Origin: Trachythela sp. YZ-2020
Taxonomy: Eukaryota; Cnidaria; Anthozoa; Malacalcyonacea; Clavulariidae
DNA: 64,000 nt
Direction of reading: 5' to 3'
Assembly (NCBI GenBank): GCA_016169945.1
Contig: JADLSH010000088.1
Span: 1-64,000 of the forward strand
Shown here: one piece after another, positions 33,805 through 44,344 of the stretch
Layout: every line of letters begins with the position of its first letter
Position numbering within the stretch: position 1 is the first letter of the stretch
Program-made: the position numbers and the translations under genes
Notes under the pieces: model-generated
What the model was told of the DNA's origin: nothing
The model's database searches: none
The model's input: the letters and a program-made list of their open reading frames with translations, nothing else

Positions 33805-34393
33805 ATGGAGTGTCTAGCTACATGGTCTATCTGCAGTTTGTACAACAACCCAACATGGAACATTTTGGTTCTGTGGACAGAAACCTAGCTGCGATTTCTT
33901 TTGTCGAGATCAAGATTGTTATATGTTCACAAAAGCGGTAGAGGCTTTTCGAAAGAGTGGTACTGAGCATCCCGTTTGCTCATCCCATCAAAGACTGACA
34001 AAGTTGCGAGCAGTTAAAGACAAGATGAAGCAAAACTATGGACGGCCGTACTTTGTATGTTCTGAGCGAGAAAATCCGTGCGATTTTTGGCAATGGGCAG
34101 ATGTATATGAAATTTCTACGCCTATTTGCAAACATGGTCTGGTGACTCGCGTTCGTAAGGTCAAGAAAGATGGACCAAACCAAAATCGTCTATTTTACTA
34201 CTGCTCCAGAGAAGATACTTGTGATTTCTTTGAGTGGGTCGAGAATTCACCCCGTATTACTAGCACGGGTATCGTGCTTTTCAGTAATCCACTACAATAT
34301 CAGTACAAGAATCTTGAAACAGCAGAGATGTTTAACAGTAGAAAAGCTGATACTAAGGACGCGTACGAGGAATACCGACGCTCTTGCGAGTGA
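33805..34393 (+). pseudogene. GRF zinc-finger protein, left-arm copy
   Basis: Three GRF-type zinc fingers follow each other. Finger 1 (about 33835-33920) has VCTTTQHGTFWFCGQKPSC then DFFCRDQDC. Finger 2 (33968-34100) has HPVCSSHQRL, GRPYFVCSERENPCDFWQW. Finger 3 (34129-34240) has CKHGLVTRVRKVKKDG, RLFYYCSREDTCDFFEW. GRF fingers bind single-stranded nucleic acids in known proteins (APE2, NEIL3, topoisomerase III-alpha). The long open frame (33923-34393) starts only at an internal Met. The start of the right-arm copy aligns with ATG 33805, but the left arm has a small indel near 33812-33822 and a stop there. The tail is basic and Tyr-rich (DAYEEYRRSCE). Confidence 0.7.
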
Positions 34394-34494
34394 ACTTGAT
34401 CAAATATTATAAATGTAAATGATTGTTTGTAATAAAACTTATAAATATCGTGTAGTTCACTGTGGCCTGTTCATTTGCTTTTAACCTTAGCGCG

Positions 34495-34811
34495 ATGGAG
34501 AACATGGATATAATTTATGACAAGTTAAGACGAAATGAGATTGATATTGATAAGCAAACCTATCGTTTCATATAAATACAGTTCTGAACCAACACGAAGA
34601 TTTATACCGTTCAATGATTGTTTGTGATTATGAGCAACTCTACAAAGAAATAAATGTTACAAATTTTGGTCGTATTTTCGCCTATTTAGCTTTAGTATAT
34701 TTGCACAGCGATAGGGAGGAATCTATTCGTCAAAGTGTCCGAAAATCTGTTGGGGCATTTGGAGTTGTCAGTTTTCCAAAACATAAACAAAATAATAAAC
34801 AATCATTTTGA
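34495..34811 (+). pseudogene. Small Bcl-2-like reading frame, left-arm copy
   Basis: The first frame from ATG 34495 is short (26 codons, stop at 34573-34575). The second frame (34614-34811, opening a little upstream) contains VTNFGRIFAYLALVYLHSD, a good match to the Bcl-2 BH1 pattern (N-W/F-G-R-[IV]). It is preceded by LYKEIN and followed by a predicted helix and a basic end without a membrane anchor. Bcl-2-type proteins block or trigger mitochondrial apoptosis and several animal DNA viruses carry them. The same frame break is present in the right-arm copy, so it predates the arm duplication or marks an unseen processing event. The BH3 region is not identified and the homology is unproven. 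Confidence 0.45.
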
Positions 34812-35417
34812 ATAACACTCTCGCTTACGCTGATAGCTTTATATATCAGTTTGTGATCATAGCTTGGTTCATTTCGTTCTGACCTCGTTCATGCTTACTT
34901 TGCCTGAAAACATCACAATAGCTAAGCGATGGGCATGGTAAAATTTTCGATTTATAAACTCTTTGTTAGTAATAAATATATTTTCGTATCTAGTAAACTG
35001 TAAATAGCTTTCCAAAACGAGAAGATCTTGAAGTTTGTCGGCATGGTAAGCGTTGCTAAAGTCTTATAGAGCAATACAAATATATGTTTGCCAAGCGAAT
35101 ATATAAACGTAACTCCTAAAGGTATAAAAGTCAAAGCTTTCATTCTATTACCAATATTGCGAATGCGACGCATTCCAAACAATAGTACATTTAACATAAA
35201 CAGAAAGCCAACACAATTCTATGTGTTGCCATGTCTTGTTGGGTGAAAGCTATTAAATATAGTTTGCATAGCACATTTTGTACTTTAAATCAGTAAACCG
35301 ATCATTAACACAGCCAAACAAGCACCTCCCCAGACATTCATGAGCGACCACGAATCAAATAAATATTAGGAAACAATTTTTACTTTTGTGAGATACTGTT
35401 GGATATCCTAGGATAAA

Positions 35418-35545
35418 ATGTATGGTTTACAAGCGATTGAAAAAGTTACAGAGAAGCGTGTGATTTGGTACGAATTCGCTGACGTCGCAAGGATACTAAA
35501 ACTGAAGGTTGAAAGTGGTGTATTCGAGCGTTTGTCTATTCGTTA
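35418..35545 (+). CDS. Small unrecognised frame in the loop of element 1
   Basis: Starts MYGLQAIEKVTEKRVIWYEF, then ADVARILKLKVESG, ending at TAA 35543-35545. The WYEFADVARILKLK stretch vaguely recalls BRO-N/KilA-N DNA-binding starts, which is only a resemblance. The arms' homology ends inside this frame (about codon 12), so the right arm has only its first residues. The next frame overlaps its stop codon (ATG 35546). Confidence 0.3.
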
Positions 35546-35782
35546 ATGGAGTTACATGAGAGTATTGACAACCAATATCTACAGTGTGTTCTGAACTATT
35601 CGTCTCGAAGGAGACGGGGGATATACGAAGAGGATCCACTAGAATCTCTTGTCGAAACCTTTTTCACTATACCACTTATTTTCAAATATACTGTGAGAGC
35701 GACTGGTGAGCGATCCAAGAGTCATGAGACGAATCATAAGAAAGCTTATGAAGAATATTTGGAGAAAAAACTTGTTAATTAA
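35546..35782 (+). CDS. 78-residue unrecognised protein in the loop of element 1
   Basis: Starts MELHESIDNQYLQCVLNYSS and ends KKAYEEYLEKKLVN. It directly follows the stop of the frame at 35418 (TAATGG), an arrangement that looks like two parts of one frameshifted gene or two compact cistrons. Charged and helical, with no known domain. Its ending resembles that of the GRF protein (AYEEY). Confidence 0.35.
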   Translation: MELHESIDNQYLQCVLNYSSRRRRGIYEEDPLESLVETFFTIPLIFKYTVRATGERSKSHETNHKKAYEEYLEKKLVN

Positions 35783-36790
35783 GTTAAAAGTCCTAGTTGT
35801 CAAAAAGTCTAGAAACTTTCATATCGTGAACTTGACATTTGTAACTGTAAATAAATATTCGATATAAACGAAGCGTAGTTAATTTTAGAGTTTTCATACT
35901 TACATCGTGTATAGTTTTGCACCGTAACACTACGCGATGGTATAATGTGACGTGTATAAATACAAAGTGTTTCATGTTATATTGTCACGGGTGGCGGACA
36001 GATGGACCGGTTGTAAGATTATTTCGCTAACAAACGTTAGACTGCTACCTATAAGCTTTAAGTTAACGAGAGTTCGAATCTCTTTCGCAAAACCTTTTCT
36101 ACGTATTGATTTATAGACATCGTATACAAACATTTAGCGGTTGCTACGTGTTTGGTCTAATTTACATAGTACATTTGTACTTCCAGTAGCGCGGTAACAA
36201 CAGCACACATTTCCCATGCATCGCTTTTACGATTGAATTTCCGTACGAGAAAGGACACATTAGCTCATTGTTAGGTAAATAGTTGACGGTGGGTCAACTA
36301 TGCCATTAGATATGCAAGTGTGCATGTAAATAGTAAATATGTGTATTTTCAAAACCACATGTCTGTTGTCTTTGCATGGGTGGGTGGACCCTCAAAGGTA
36401 CATGAAGTGTGCGAAATATGAGATGTGACGATTAGTGCCAGTCGGATGTATGCATATATTAAATATGATAAGACACAGATTATATAGGATCTTTTATCGC
36501 TAAAATGCAAGTACAAGGGTATAATGACAGCTATATTATAAGTCTACAAATATATGTCTCTAAATAGATTGTAGTTTGGAATTTTTCCCCATTTTAAGGC
36601 AATGTTTTTTTTTTCTAAGTAAGCCAGTTCTTGGAGAGACAGTTTGGCAACACGTCAAGGCACTCTCCTTTCCTTGTTTAAGATTTCGTTCGCTTAGTAC
36701 GGGATTGTTGTTCTCTTAGAAAATTATTAAAGTTTGTTGCCATTTCCTCTTGTGCTTTATTAACATTTCCAGTGTATTTTCCACATTTAT

Positions 36791-36970
36791 TTATTTATCG
36801 TTTGCGGTTGTCTTTTCTAAGGGTACACAAATCCCAGTTTTACTCCATTTTAACGATTTAGTGCGTTCGTCGGTATCCATACCATGAACCTGATCAAAAC
36901 GATTTGTCAGTCTAGCAAGATCTTTACTTCTACATCCAAACACAGGACAATTTAGTCGTGTGCGACCCAT
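36791..36970 (-). CDS. 59-residue C2H2-like zinc-finger protein in the loop of element 1
   Basis: Starts MGRTRLNCPVFGCRSKDLAR, continues LTNRFDQVHGMDTDERTKSL, and ends at TAA 36791-36793. The pattern C-P-x-x-G-C ... RFDQVHGM matches the small CPV.GC...L..HL...H zinc-finger found in anthozoan mobile and viral-like genes, except that the first His is replaced (NRF). The finger may therefore be dead. It is transcribed towards the left arm, opposite to the GRF and Bcl-2-like frames there. Confidence 0.45.
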   Translation of the reverse strand: MGRTRLNCPVFGCRSKDLARLTNRFDQVHGMDTDERTKSLKWSKTGICVPLEKTTANDK

Positions 36971-37421
36971 GCTCGAACAGTTCTTTACTCTTTCAAAGTT
37001 TCAGTGTATTTGAAGTTATTTTAGAAGTACATGTAATTATATATGACCCGAACGAATAGGCTCGATTTGACCCGATTGGGCACTATCAGGCCCGATTTAA
37101 CTCGATCAGGCCCCATGGCCGATGCTTGAACGGGCATACTTCGCGTGGACACGCCCAGTCATGTTATACCTGTTCGCAGGCTTCGCATGTGTCTTGGGTT
37201 AGGCTGAGTCTAATATGGGTGAACTAGTCCTTCTCTTTCGAGTCAGTGCTCTGTTGCACGTATGACAGTAGAACTGTATTCTACTTTCTGTGCGGCCTCA
37301 AGTTTTTAACCAATCAAATTTCACGAAAGTATAAACACATACGTGCGTGCAATTGTGCGTACGTACGTGCAAGTGGAGGCCGGCCTTAACTCTTTCAATC
37401 GCTTGTAAACCATACATTTTA

Positions 37422-37515
37422 TCTTAGGATATCATATTAAGATATCATACAGTGGGTTAGAATATCATTTTAGGATATCATCTTAGGATCTCATAGAGTA
37501 TTTTAGGATATCCAA
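37422..37515. repeat. Local TAGGATATCAT repeat expansion
   Basis: TTAGGATATCAT and variants (AAGATATCATA, AGAATATCATT, TTAGGATCTCAT) occur about six times in the right arm, where the left arm (35398-35415) has one unit. It is a private expansion after arm duplication. Confidence 0.65.
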
Positions 37516-37624
37516 CAGTATCTTACAAAAGTAAAATTTGTTTCCTTATATATATTTGATTCGTGTTCGCTGATGAATGTCTGGGGAGGTGATTGTTTGG
37601 CTGTGTTAGTGATCGTTTAATGAC

Positions 37625-38085
37625 TAATAATATAGATGAAAAAATTACTCAATTCTGATTGGCTAAGAGCAGTGCAATTATTATTTTGTAATTGCACATG
37701 TGTGCAATTACAGCAGTGCAAATTAACAAAACAAGAGCAGAGCCTGGAGACGAGGCAAGAAAAATCAAAATGGCGGCGGATATTAGCAATGTAAATTTTC
37801 ACTTTCAATGGAAAATCGTACGTGAATACAACAATTTAAGTTCAAGGAGAACGTAGACTGAAAACGTTTGCTAACAAGCAACGAAAACAATGCTTAAACG
37901 GCGTAGGTGAGTGCACAAGTGTTATCGAAGCGTGTAATTTTTTCATGTATATTATTAATAAGTAATAGTATGGTTTCGAGTGCAATTTGGAAAAAACATG
38001 CACGAGTGAGTTTTTCAAAGACGATAAAAATTGCACGAGTCCGAAGGACGAGTGCAATTTGGCGTCTTTGAAAACTCACGAGTAC
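37625..38085. mobile_element. MITE-like insertion in the right arm of element 1
   Basis: The right arm contains about 460 bases that the left arm lacks between TTAGTCATTAAACGATCAC and TTAAAGTACAAAATGTACTA. Inside are GTAATTGCACATGTGTGCAA and AAATTGCACGAGTCCGAAGG, palindromic GTGCAATT motifs seen in many cnidarian repeats. It is related to 18064-18290. Confidence 0.65.
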
Positions 38086-38644
38086 TTAAAGTACAAAATG
38101 TACTATGCAAATTAGATTTAATAGCTTTCACCTAACAACACATGGCAACGCATAGACTTTGATAACTTTGACTTTTATACCTTTAGGAGTTACGTTTATA
38201 TATTCGCTTGGCAAACATATATTTTTATTGCTCTATAAGACTTTAGCAACGCTTACCATGCCGACAAACTTTAAGATCTTCTCGTTTTGGAAGTAATATA
38301 TCATACATGTGGAGTTTATTATAGTGATTTGAAACGCCGAAAAGTGTGTTGAAAAACAAGGCACTAGCCGAGTTTTTTAACATATTTTTAGGTGTTTTTA
38401 AATCACTATATAATAAACGACTGCGAGTGTATGATATAGCTTCTCAAACAAACCAGTATTTAAAGAGAAATTCAACGCGAAAGGTGAGTTAATTTATGGG
38501 TATTTGTTACCGTGGCATCAAGACAACGATACGGTGGTGATTTCCTTTGTGTTTTACTCATGAATTATTGAAGAGTTTGAGAAAGCTATGTACAGTTTAC
38601 TAGATACGAAAATAGATTTATTACTAACAAAGCGAGAGTGTTAT

Positions 38645-38951
38645 TAAAATTGATTGTTTATTATTTTGTTTATGTTTTGGAACACTGACAACTCGAAATG
38701 CCTCAATAGATCTTCGGACACTTTGACGAATAGATTCCTCGCTATCGCTGTGTAAATATACGAAAGCTAAATAGGCGAAAATACGACCAAAATTTGTAAC
38801 ATTTATTTCTTTGTATGATCACAAACAATCATTGAACGGTATAAATCTTCGTGTTGGTTCAGAACTGTATTTATATGAAACGATAGGTTTGCTTATCAAT
38901 ATCAATCTCATTTCGTCTTAACTTGTCATAAATTATATCTATGTTCTCCAT
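38645..38951 (-). pseudogene. Small Bcl-2-like reading frame, right-arm copy
   Basis: Reverse-complement partner of 34495-34811. The ATG (38951) and the following short frame match, and the stop-bearing break before the BH1-like block is shared. The segment coding NFGRIFAYLAF is intact. A 10-nt deletion just before it (at about 38818) and later substitutions are specific to this copy. Confidence 0.45.
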
Positions 38952-39052
38952 CGCGCTAAGGTTAAAAGCAAATGAACAGGACATAGTGAACTACACGACA
39001 TTTATATGTTTTATTACAAACAATCATTTACATTTATAATATTTGATCAAGT

Positions 39053-39330
39053 TCACTCGTAAGAGCGTTTACAGATTTGAGGAAAAGATATTCCTCGTAC
39101 GCGTCCGTGCTATTTCAAGATTCTTGTACTGATACTGTATTATCGTCTCTGGAGCAGGAGTAAAATGGACGATTTTGGTTTGGTCCATCTTTCTTGACCT
39201 TAGGAACGCGAGTCATCAGACCATGTCAATTTCGACAAAATAACTCGCAGCTACGTTTATGTCCAGAGAACCAAAATGTCCCATGTTGGGTTGTTGTACA
39301 GAGTGCAGATAGACCATGTGGATACTCCAT
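39053..39330 (-). pseudogene. GRF zinc-finger gene, right-arm copy, internally deleted
   Basis: From ATG 39330 the minus strand reads MEYPHGLSALCTTTQHGTFW, then a Cys-rich finger with one Cys lost (FWFSGHKRSCELFC), and stops. The middle finger present in the left arm is deleted. Sequence then resumes in the third finger (RVPKVKKDGPNQNRPFYSCS) and ends near 39053. Its 5' end shows that the protein family starts MEYPHGL..LC, which helps to locate the frameshift in the left copy. Confidence 0.65.
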
Positions 39331-39374
39331 CATATTGCTTGTAAATGACGCTCAAACAAAGCTTGGCAACATAT

Positions 39375-39905
39375 GTAATAATACTAACATTTATATAGCG
39401 CATATACGAAAATGTTCTAAGCGCTTTACAGGAGTGCGTCTACATAACGAATCAATAAAACATCCTAATTAATACTTAATTAGATACTTAATTATCCTAA
39501 TTAGATTAAAAAATATCAAGGTTAGAGCATGTCCTCAGCTCTAACGGTAGACTGTTCCAAAGCATTGGTGCTGAGATTGCGAAAGATCTTGCCCCATATG
39601 ATTGAAGGTTAAATCTTTAATAAGAAAGTAGATGAAGAGCGAAGAGTTCTCGAGGGAGTATAGCATTCAATCATTTATGTCAAATACCTTGGTGCGAGGC
39701 CATTTAAGGCTTTAAAAATCGGCAGGAATAGTTTAAATTTCACTCGATGTTCAACAGGTAAACAATGCAAACTGATTAACACTGGCGTGATATGATTATA
39801 CTTGCGGGATTGGGTTACAATCATTCTGCACATATTGTAACTTTTGTAGTTGGTGCTTGGAGACCCCGTAGAGCAGAGAGTTGCAGTAGTCCAGTTTTGA
39901 ACTGA
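39375..39905. mobile_element. Unclassified insertion in the right arm of element 1
   Basis: About 530 bases absent from the left arm interrupt the sequence between the GTCCCTATAT and TGTTGCCAAGCTTTG blocks. It includes CTGTTCCAAAGCATTGGTGC, TTTAAGGCTTTAAAAATCGG and GAGTTGCAGTAGTCCAGTTT, a type of non-coding interspersed repeat seen in many aquatic animals. Class unknown. Confidence 0.6.
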
Positions 39906-40090
39906 TATAGGGACGCCTAACTATTGTGACGTGTCAGCATAATGACTGTTTTTCCCAAACGCGCCCAAACTCGCCTTGCATATCATTATGACGTCAATGC
40001 ATAATTAATAAATGTTTATGTTAATTACATAATGCGCCCCCTGTATGCTAATGATCATGCGCCTCCCCCTATATTATGTTAATGATATGT

Positions 40091-41379
40091 GAATCTTTCC
40101 ATATATTTGGAACTATCCCAGATGGAAAGCGATGTATAGAAAATGTTTGCGACTGGTTCGGTAAATAAGTAAGCAAATTCCTTCAAAACAAGGCTTTTAC
40201 TGTGGTTCAATATAAGGCACTTGGTCGACAGTGGGCAGGTAAGCTGGTAGGAAGGTCAGATAGAGCGGTGGAATGTCCCCATTGACAGAAGTATAATAAT
40301 ATTATTCAGGCTATTGGCCAGTTCCTGATCAGATAATAACTGACCGTCCTACTCAAGGGCAAGGTTAGTACTTCTATGAGATCGGCCGGACATTTTATTG
40401 ACAACCTGCCACCACTTACTGAAGTCATCTGTTTTAAGATGCTGGACTTTATTCAAAGAAGGCTGTAATTGCAAATATTGGATTTTTGTCGAAGACCATC
40501 TTAAACTGCTGCGCTACAATGGCGTAGAAAAACACTACGCCAAAACTACATATACAAACAAACAGGTGCAAAAATTAATGAGACATTCTAGTCATTCTGC
40601 CCCTCCCCCTTCACACAATGTTGTAAGCATGATACAAACGCAAGTAGTCAGCTAAGAAAATATTTCTCATCATTGCCTATGGTGGGAGGAGGCCAAAAAT
40701 TTAAAAAGTGGTAGAAAATGTGGAATCTCATAATTTTTGAACTTGATTCTGGACCTCCTCCGCAGACAATTCAGCTTGGATTCACACTGTCTCGAGTTAT
40801 GTAGGATGATTAGGGACTTCCCCAAGAGTGTCTTCCAGAGGAGGCTAAATTTCACTTTAGGGCTTAATCTGAGCCTTTTGTTAACGCAGGTAAACGTATA
40901 CATATATAGGGAGCAATCAGTCCAGGTTAAGTACATTCACCAAGTGTGTTCTATAATTCATATATGGCAGGTAGAAGTGGAATAATGGAAATGTCACACA
41001 TGTTGTTTTTCACATTAAGCCAAAAAATAGCATTCTTCTGATTGAATTTAGTTAAGGAAATTTCTGATCATGTATTTGTATTGCAATATCAATATGTACT
41101 GTTTGTTGATATGCAAACATTCAAATATGTAGATATAAAACAATAACTATAACTCTTCTTTATCTATGATATATGGCTATGTTTACAGCAAGTTAAGACC
41201 ATCGTCCATTTTAGACTAACAATACCTATTTTCTGTATACATTTTATACATACCATGATTCATATTCATTAAAAGTTATTTGTCATTCGTATGAGAGACA
41301 TTCTGCCAAATATGGATAACGACGTAACAACAATGAAACGTTGACATACACGTGATGACTTATATATATATATAGATTA
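40091..41379. other. Stretch without recognised genes
   Basis: No supported exon or repeat. The frames at 40398-40655 and 40670-40985 show no domain. Confidence 0.4.
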
Positions 41380-41527
41380 CTTCCTGGTTGGTAAGTGCGT
41401 ACGATTTTTATTTACGAGTTGTGAATGATCGATTTAAACGAACGAGTGAGCGCAGCGAACGAGTGAGTTTAGCGATCCTTCACAACGAGAAAATAATAAA
41501 AATCGTACAAACGAACCAACCATGAAG
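41380..41527. mobile_element. Palindromic MITE
   Basis: CTTCCTGGTTGGTAAGTGCG, continuing TACGATTTTTATTTACGAGTTG, pairs with the right end CAACGAG...ATAAAAATCGTACAAACGAACCAACCATGAAG. The arms of about 50 bp are imperfect. The loop has GAACGAGTGAGCGCAGCGAA. Weaker similarity may extend to 41356 and 41555. Confidence 0.65.
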
Positions 41528-43553
41528 CAATTCGTTTATTATATAAGTAGAGAGATAAATATGTGACACTCACTGATTCACAGCGAACAACTCGTAAGCG
41601 AAGTATATCTAGCCTCAAAAACAGATTTCTTACCGCTTATGTATTCATTTTCTTGCCAAAATTCGAAACAAAGAGGTTTATCTTAAGTATTTTTAGTGCA
41701 AAGTTTCTTGGAAACTTTGCAGTATTGTGATGAGTGGCGAAAATTCATATGAGTCAGGCATCATAGTGTAAACTTTCCGGGGGGTCACGCGATGAGTGCA
41801 TGTAATTTCAATGTTTTAACGCTTGTCGCTTGCATATTATATATAGTCTCGTTTCGCTCTATTTCTCGTTTAAGCACTTTCAAGTTATCTTATAGCTCAA
41901 TTCGGTTGTATTCATGCAGTGTTTAATTAGATTTACGAACAACATTTGGGTTGTGGTATTAAACGTCTACATCATAACAATCGTTTTATATATAATATTG
42001 GGTTGCTAACTCCCCCGGTAGCTATGAACACGTGCGTTCAAGTCCACTGATCTAATAATATCATGGAACGAAAATACGAAATTTCGAAATATTTACCGCA
42101 CAATGGTGGCAGCTGGGAGTGGGAATGTGATGGAAATACGATCAAATTTATAAATAAACGTTTTCATTTTGGCCTTTTGGATTAGTAGTGCGTTTTGTCA
42201 TTTATATATTCAATAGACATTACTGAATGGGTCGAATATTCATTATTGCAATATTTTTATAAATTCCGAAGCGTAAGTTTCGCCTCAAACATGTCACATA
42301 TTTTGGACTTGGTAGTTGGTGCTGGTTATATATAAAAAAATTCAAATACAAGATTCAAGACCCGATGAGATTCCTTTGGCCTTACCGTAAATATCGAATA
42401 TGTTAGTTATAGTATACAGCATTGGATTTTACCAGCGATCTAAGGTAAGTCGACTTGCGTACAATTTATACACGTTAATACGGCTACTGTATTGTTTCTG
42501 GCCGCGAATTTTATAGATAGTAGAAGTTGCTATACTCTGTCCGTAGACTCGTAGAGTGTAATTTGTAGAGTCACTAGAGTAGTAGAGTTTTGAAAATTTT
42601 GAAATTTGACATTTGTTATACAATATTAATAGAACACATCTCTGTTGTTTACAAATGCGAATGGCATTTTGATGAGGATGCGTCTGTATATATAACTATG
42701 ATGTATGTTGCATTCTATATACTTTCTAGTTTTGCTTAGCCTTTATTTTAGTAGTCTGTGTACAACCGTACTCTCGAAATTTTATATACACGATGAAATA
42801 ATAAATAAATAAAATTTGAAATAATCGAAGTTGAGTTTGACATATTTGTAATTAGTTGAATAAAACTAATCAAATATTGCAACCGTAAACAAAAGACAAT
42901 TTTATCTGCTTACTATAATATATTGGCAAAAACATAAATCACTCATCGCGAATTTAGAATTACGAATGATGAAATATTACAAGCTTTCCATTGACAAGTG
43001 TACTTGTTGAAAAACTGGCATGCTAGCTTTTCAAAAGCTTGTCACATTTCATCAATTTTGAAGGACAAATAAAAATAGTAAAGGTAAAAATAATTGCCAA
43101 ATAAAAATTGCTCGTGTAAATACGTGATATGCAAATATCAACACAACACAACATGGATGCACAACAATTACGTACGCACTATAAACCATGTAACAACATA
43201 GCATTTGTCTTTTAAAACTTTGCACTATCCTTGGATCACTAGTTAGTCTATAGTATTTTCCTTGATGGTAATACAGTCGAATTTTTAGCGAAAAACGCAA
43301 GAAAACTCTCACTTAGGTGATTTCGCTAAGATCGGGCGCCATGTTTACAATTATGAGGCAAAAACACTAGCCAATCAAAACGCTGAGACAATATTTCACC
43401 ACATGTAAGAAAAAACGTCCGATCAATCAAAACGCTGAGACGATAAATTTCACATGCTAAAAATATCGTCCGCCGTGAGAATACGCTTTTTATTTCACCT
43501 TTCTACGGTGAATATTTGTTTCACAAATCTCTATACTTATATAATAAATTAAA
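41528..43553. other. AT-rich stretch without recognised genes
   Basis: It contains a partial direct repeat at 43370-43460, where CAATCAAAACGCTGAGAC occurs twice about 58 bases apart, each followed by a TTTCAC block. No coding evidence. Confidence 0.4.
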
Positions 43554-44053
43554 TTACGCTTCCCTGAACTTACGCACCTTACCATTCTCGTCTATCAAAT
43601 CCTCACAATTCCCCCAACGCAGCTTTTGCTGCAATGTCCAGTTGCTCCGCGAAGAATTGAAAAGAGATTTTGCTATTTTTACCATACTCTGGGGGTAACT
43701 TCGTGGCTCTCTAACAATGCCCGAGATCCAAAATGATCGAACATCGCCATAGGATATAAAAATCTCTATTGGGGCAGTACTTGGCTCGATATCGAATTTT
43801 GCCAACACCAGCAGGTGATTCTCTTTTACCCTAAAGCAGGCGTTGGCCTTCTGCGACAAATTATCGTTTACTGTTTTCCACTCGGATTCGTGGAAGGAGG
43901 TAAACCTCCTCAAATCCGATCTCCGCCTTACATCTTTGAGGGCTTGCAATACACCAGCTTGATTTGCGAATCGGCCAATATTTGTGCCGTCGTAAATTGG
44001 TGCGTCGAAAAACCGCGGCCGGCCTCTCACTTCAACCTCCAGGAGGTAGGAGC
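43554..44053 (-). CDS. SET-domain gene, exon 3 (C-terminal half of SET domain)
   Basis: A TTTGATTTTATAG acceptor ends at 44054 on the minus strand. The exon codes SYLLEVEVRGRPRFFDAPIY, DGTNIGRFANQAGVLQALKD and later EIFISYGDVRSFWISG, and stops at 43554. GRFANQAG stands where SET domains have RFINHSC, and ISYGDVRSFW where they have the catalytic Tyr in YG..[FY]W. The usual NH pair is NQ here, so activity is uncertain. The exon begins with two bases of a codon and exon 2 ends with one, so they join in frame (Gly). SET proteins transfer methyl groups to lysines, mainly of histones. There is no post-SET cysteine cluster. Confidence 0.75.
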
Positions 44054-44180
44054 CTATAAAATCAAATAGTTATATTATAAAATCTATCCCATCTTATCTA
44101 TTCTACCTTATTTGCTCTACTTTATCTATGATCGCTATCTAGCTATGTGTTTGACGTCATTCTCACAGCTACCTTTCTAA

Positions 44181-44344
44181 AGCCTGGTTTCCATTTAGTG
44201 TAGCTGTCGTGAACATATCAAGGTAACCGATGTAATAGAGTGTCAATATATTTCCACAGCCAGTAGAGAGAAGAAAGATCCAGACTATTTCATATCGTCG
44301 AACATGACTTGTTCCGACAGTTACGACTAAATGGAAACCAGGCT
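44181..44344. mobile_element. 164-bp MITE with TAA duplication (Harbinger-like)
   Basis: AGCCTGGTTTCCATTTAGTG, continuing TAGCTGTCG, and the right end CGACAGTTACGACTAAATGG, continuing AAACCAGGCT, are inverted repeats of about 31 bp. TAA lies outside both ends (44178-44180, 44345-44347). A TWA duplication is typical of PIF/Harbinger elements. It sits about 130 bases upstream of SET exon 3, inside the big intron. Confidence 0.8.

Larger units (their letters stand above)
33460..40090. mobile_element. Large inverted-repeat (foldback) element 1
   Basis: About 2 kb from 33596 to 35455 recurs in reverse complement from 40090 down to 37385, with high identity in long blocks. Examples are the TGACACGTCACAAT and GACGTCAT.AT blocks near the ends, the gene blocks, and AGTTACGTTTATATATTCGC near the centre. 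The arms bracket a 1.9-kb unique loop. The left end has AGTAATATATGTCGTT and TTAGCATATGA motifs that are also found at the end of element 2 (47617). The right arm carries two later insertions (37625-38085 and 39375-39905). Each arm holds a GRF-finger gene and a Bcl-2-like frame. No transposase, integrase or polymerase was recognised. Confidence 0.75.

Noticed and set aside
36040..36100. tRNA-like T-arm (GAGAGTTCGAATCTCTT)
   Set aside because: No matching acceptor stem or anticodon arm could be built upstream; a chance stem is more likely.
41995..42050. Possible tRNA-derived SINE head (GCGTTCAAGTCCAC)
   Set aside because: No A-box at the right distance and no second copy in the window.
42429..43312. 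Short minus-strand frames
   Set aside because: Hydrophobic, AT-driven frames with no family resemblance or splice context.
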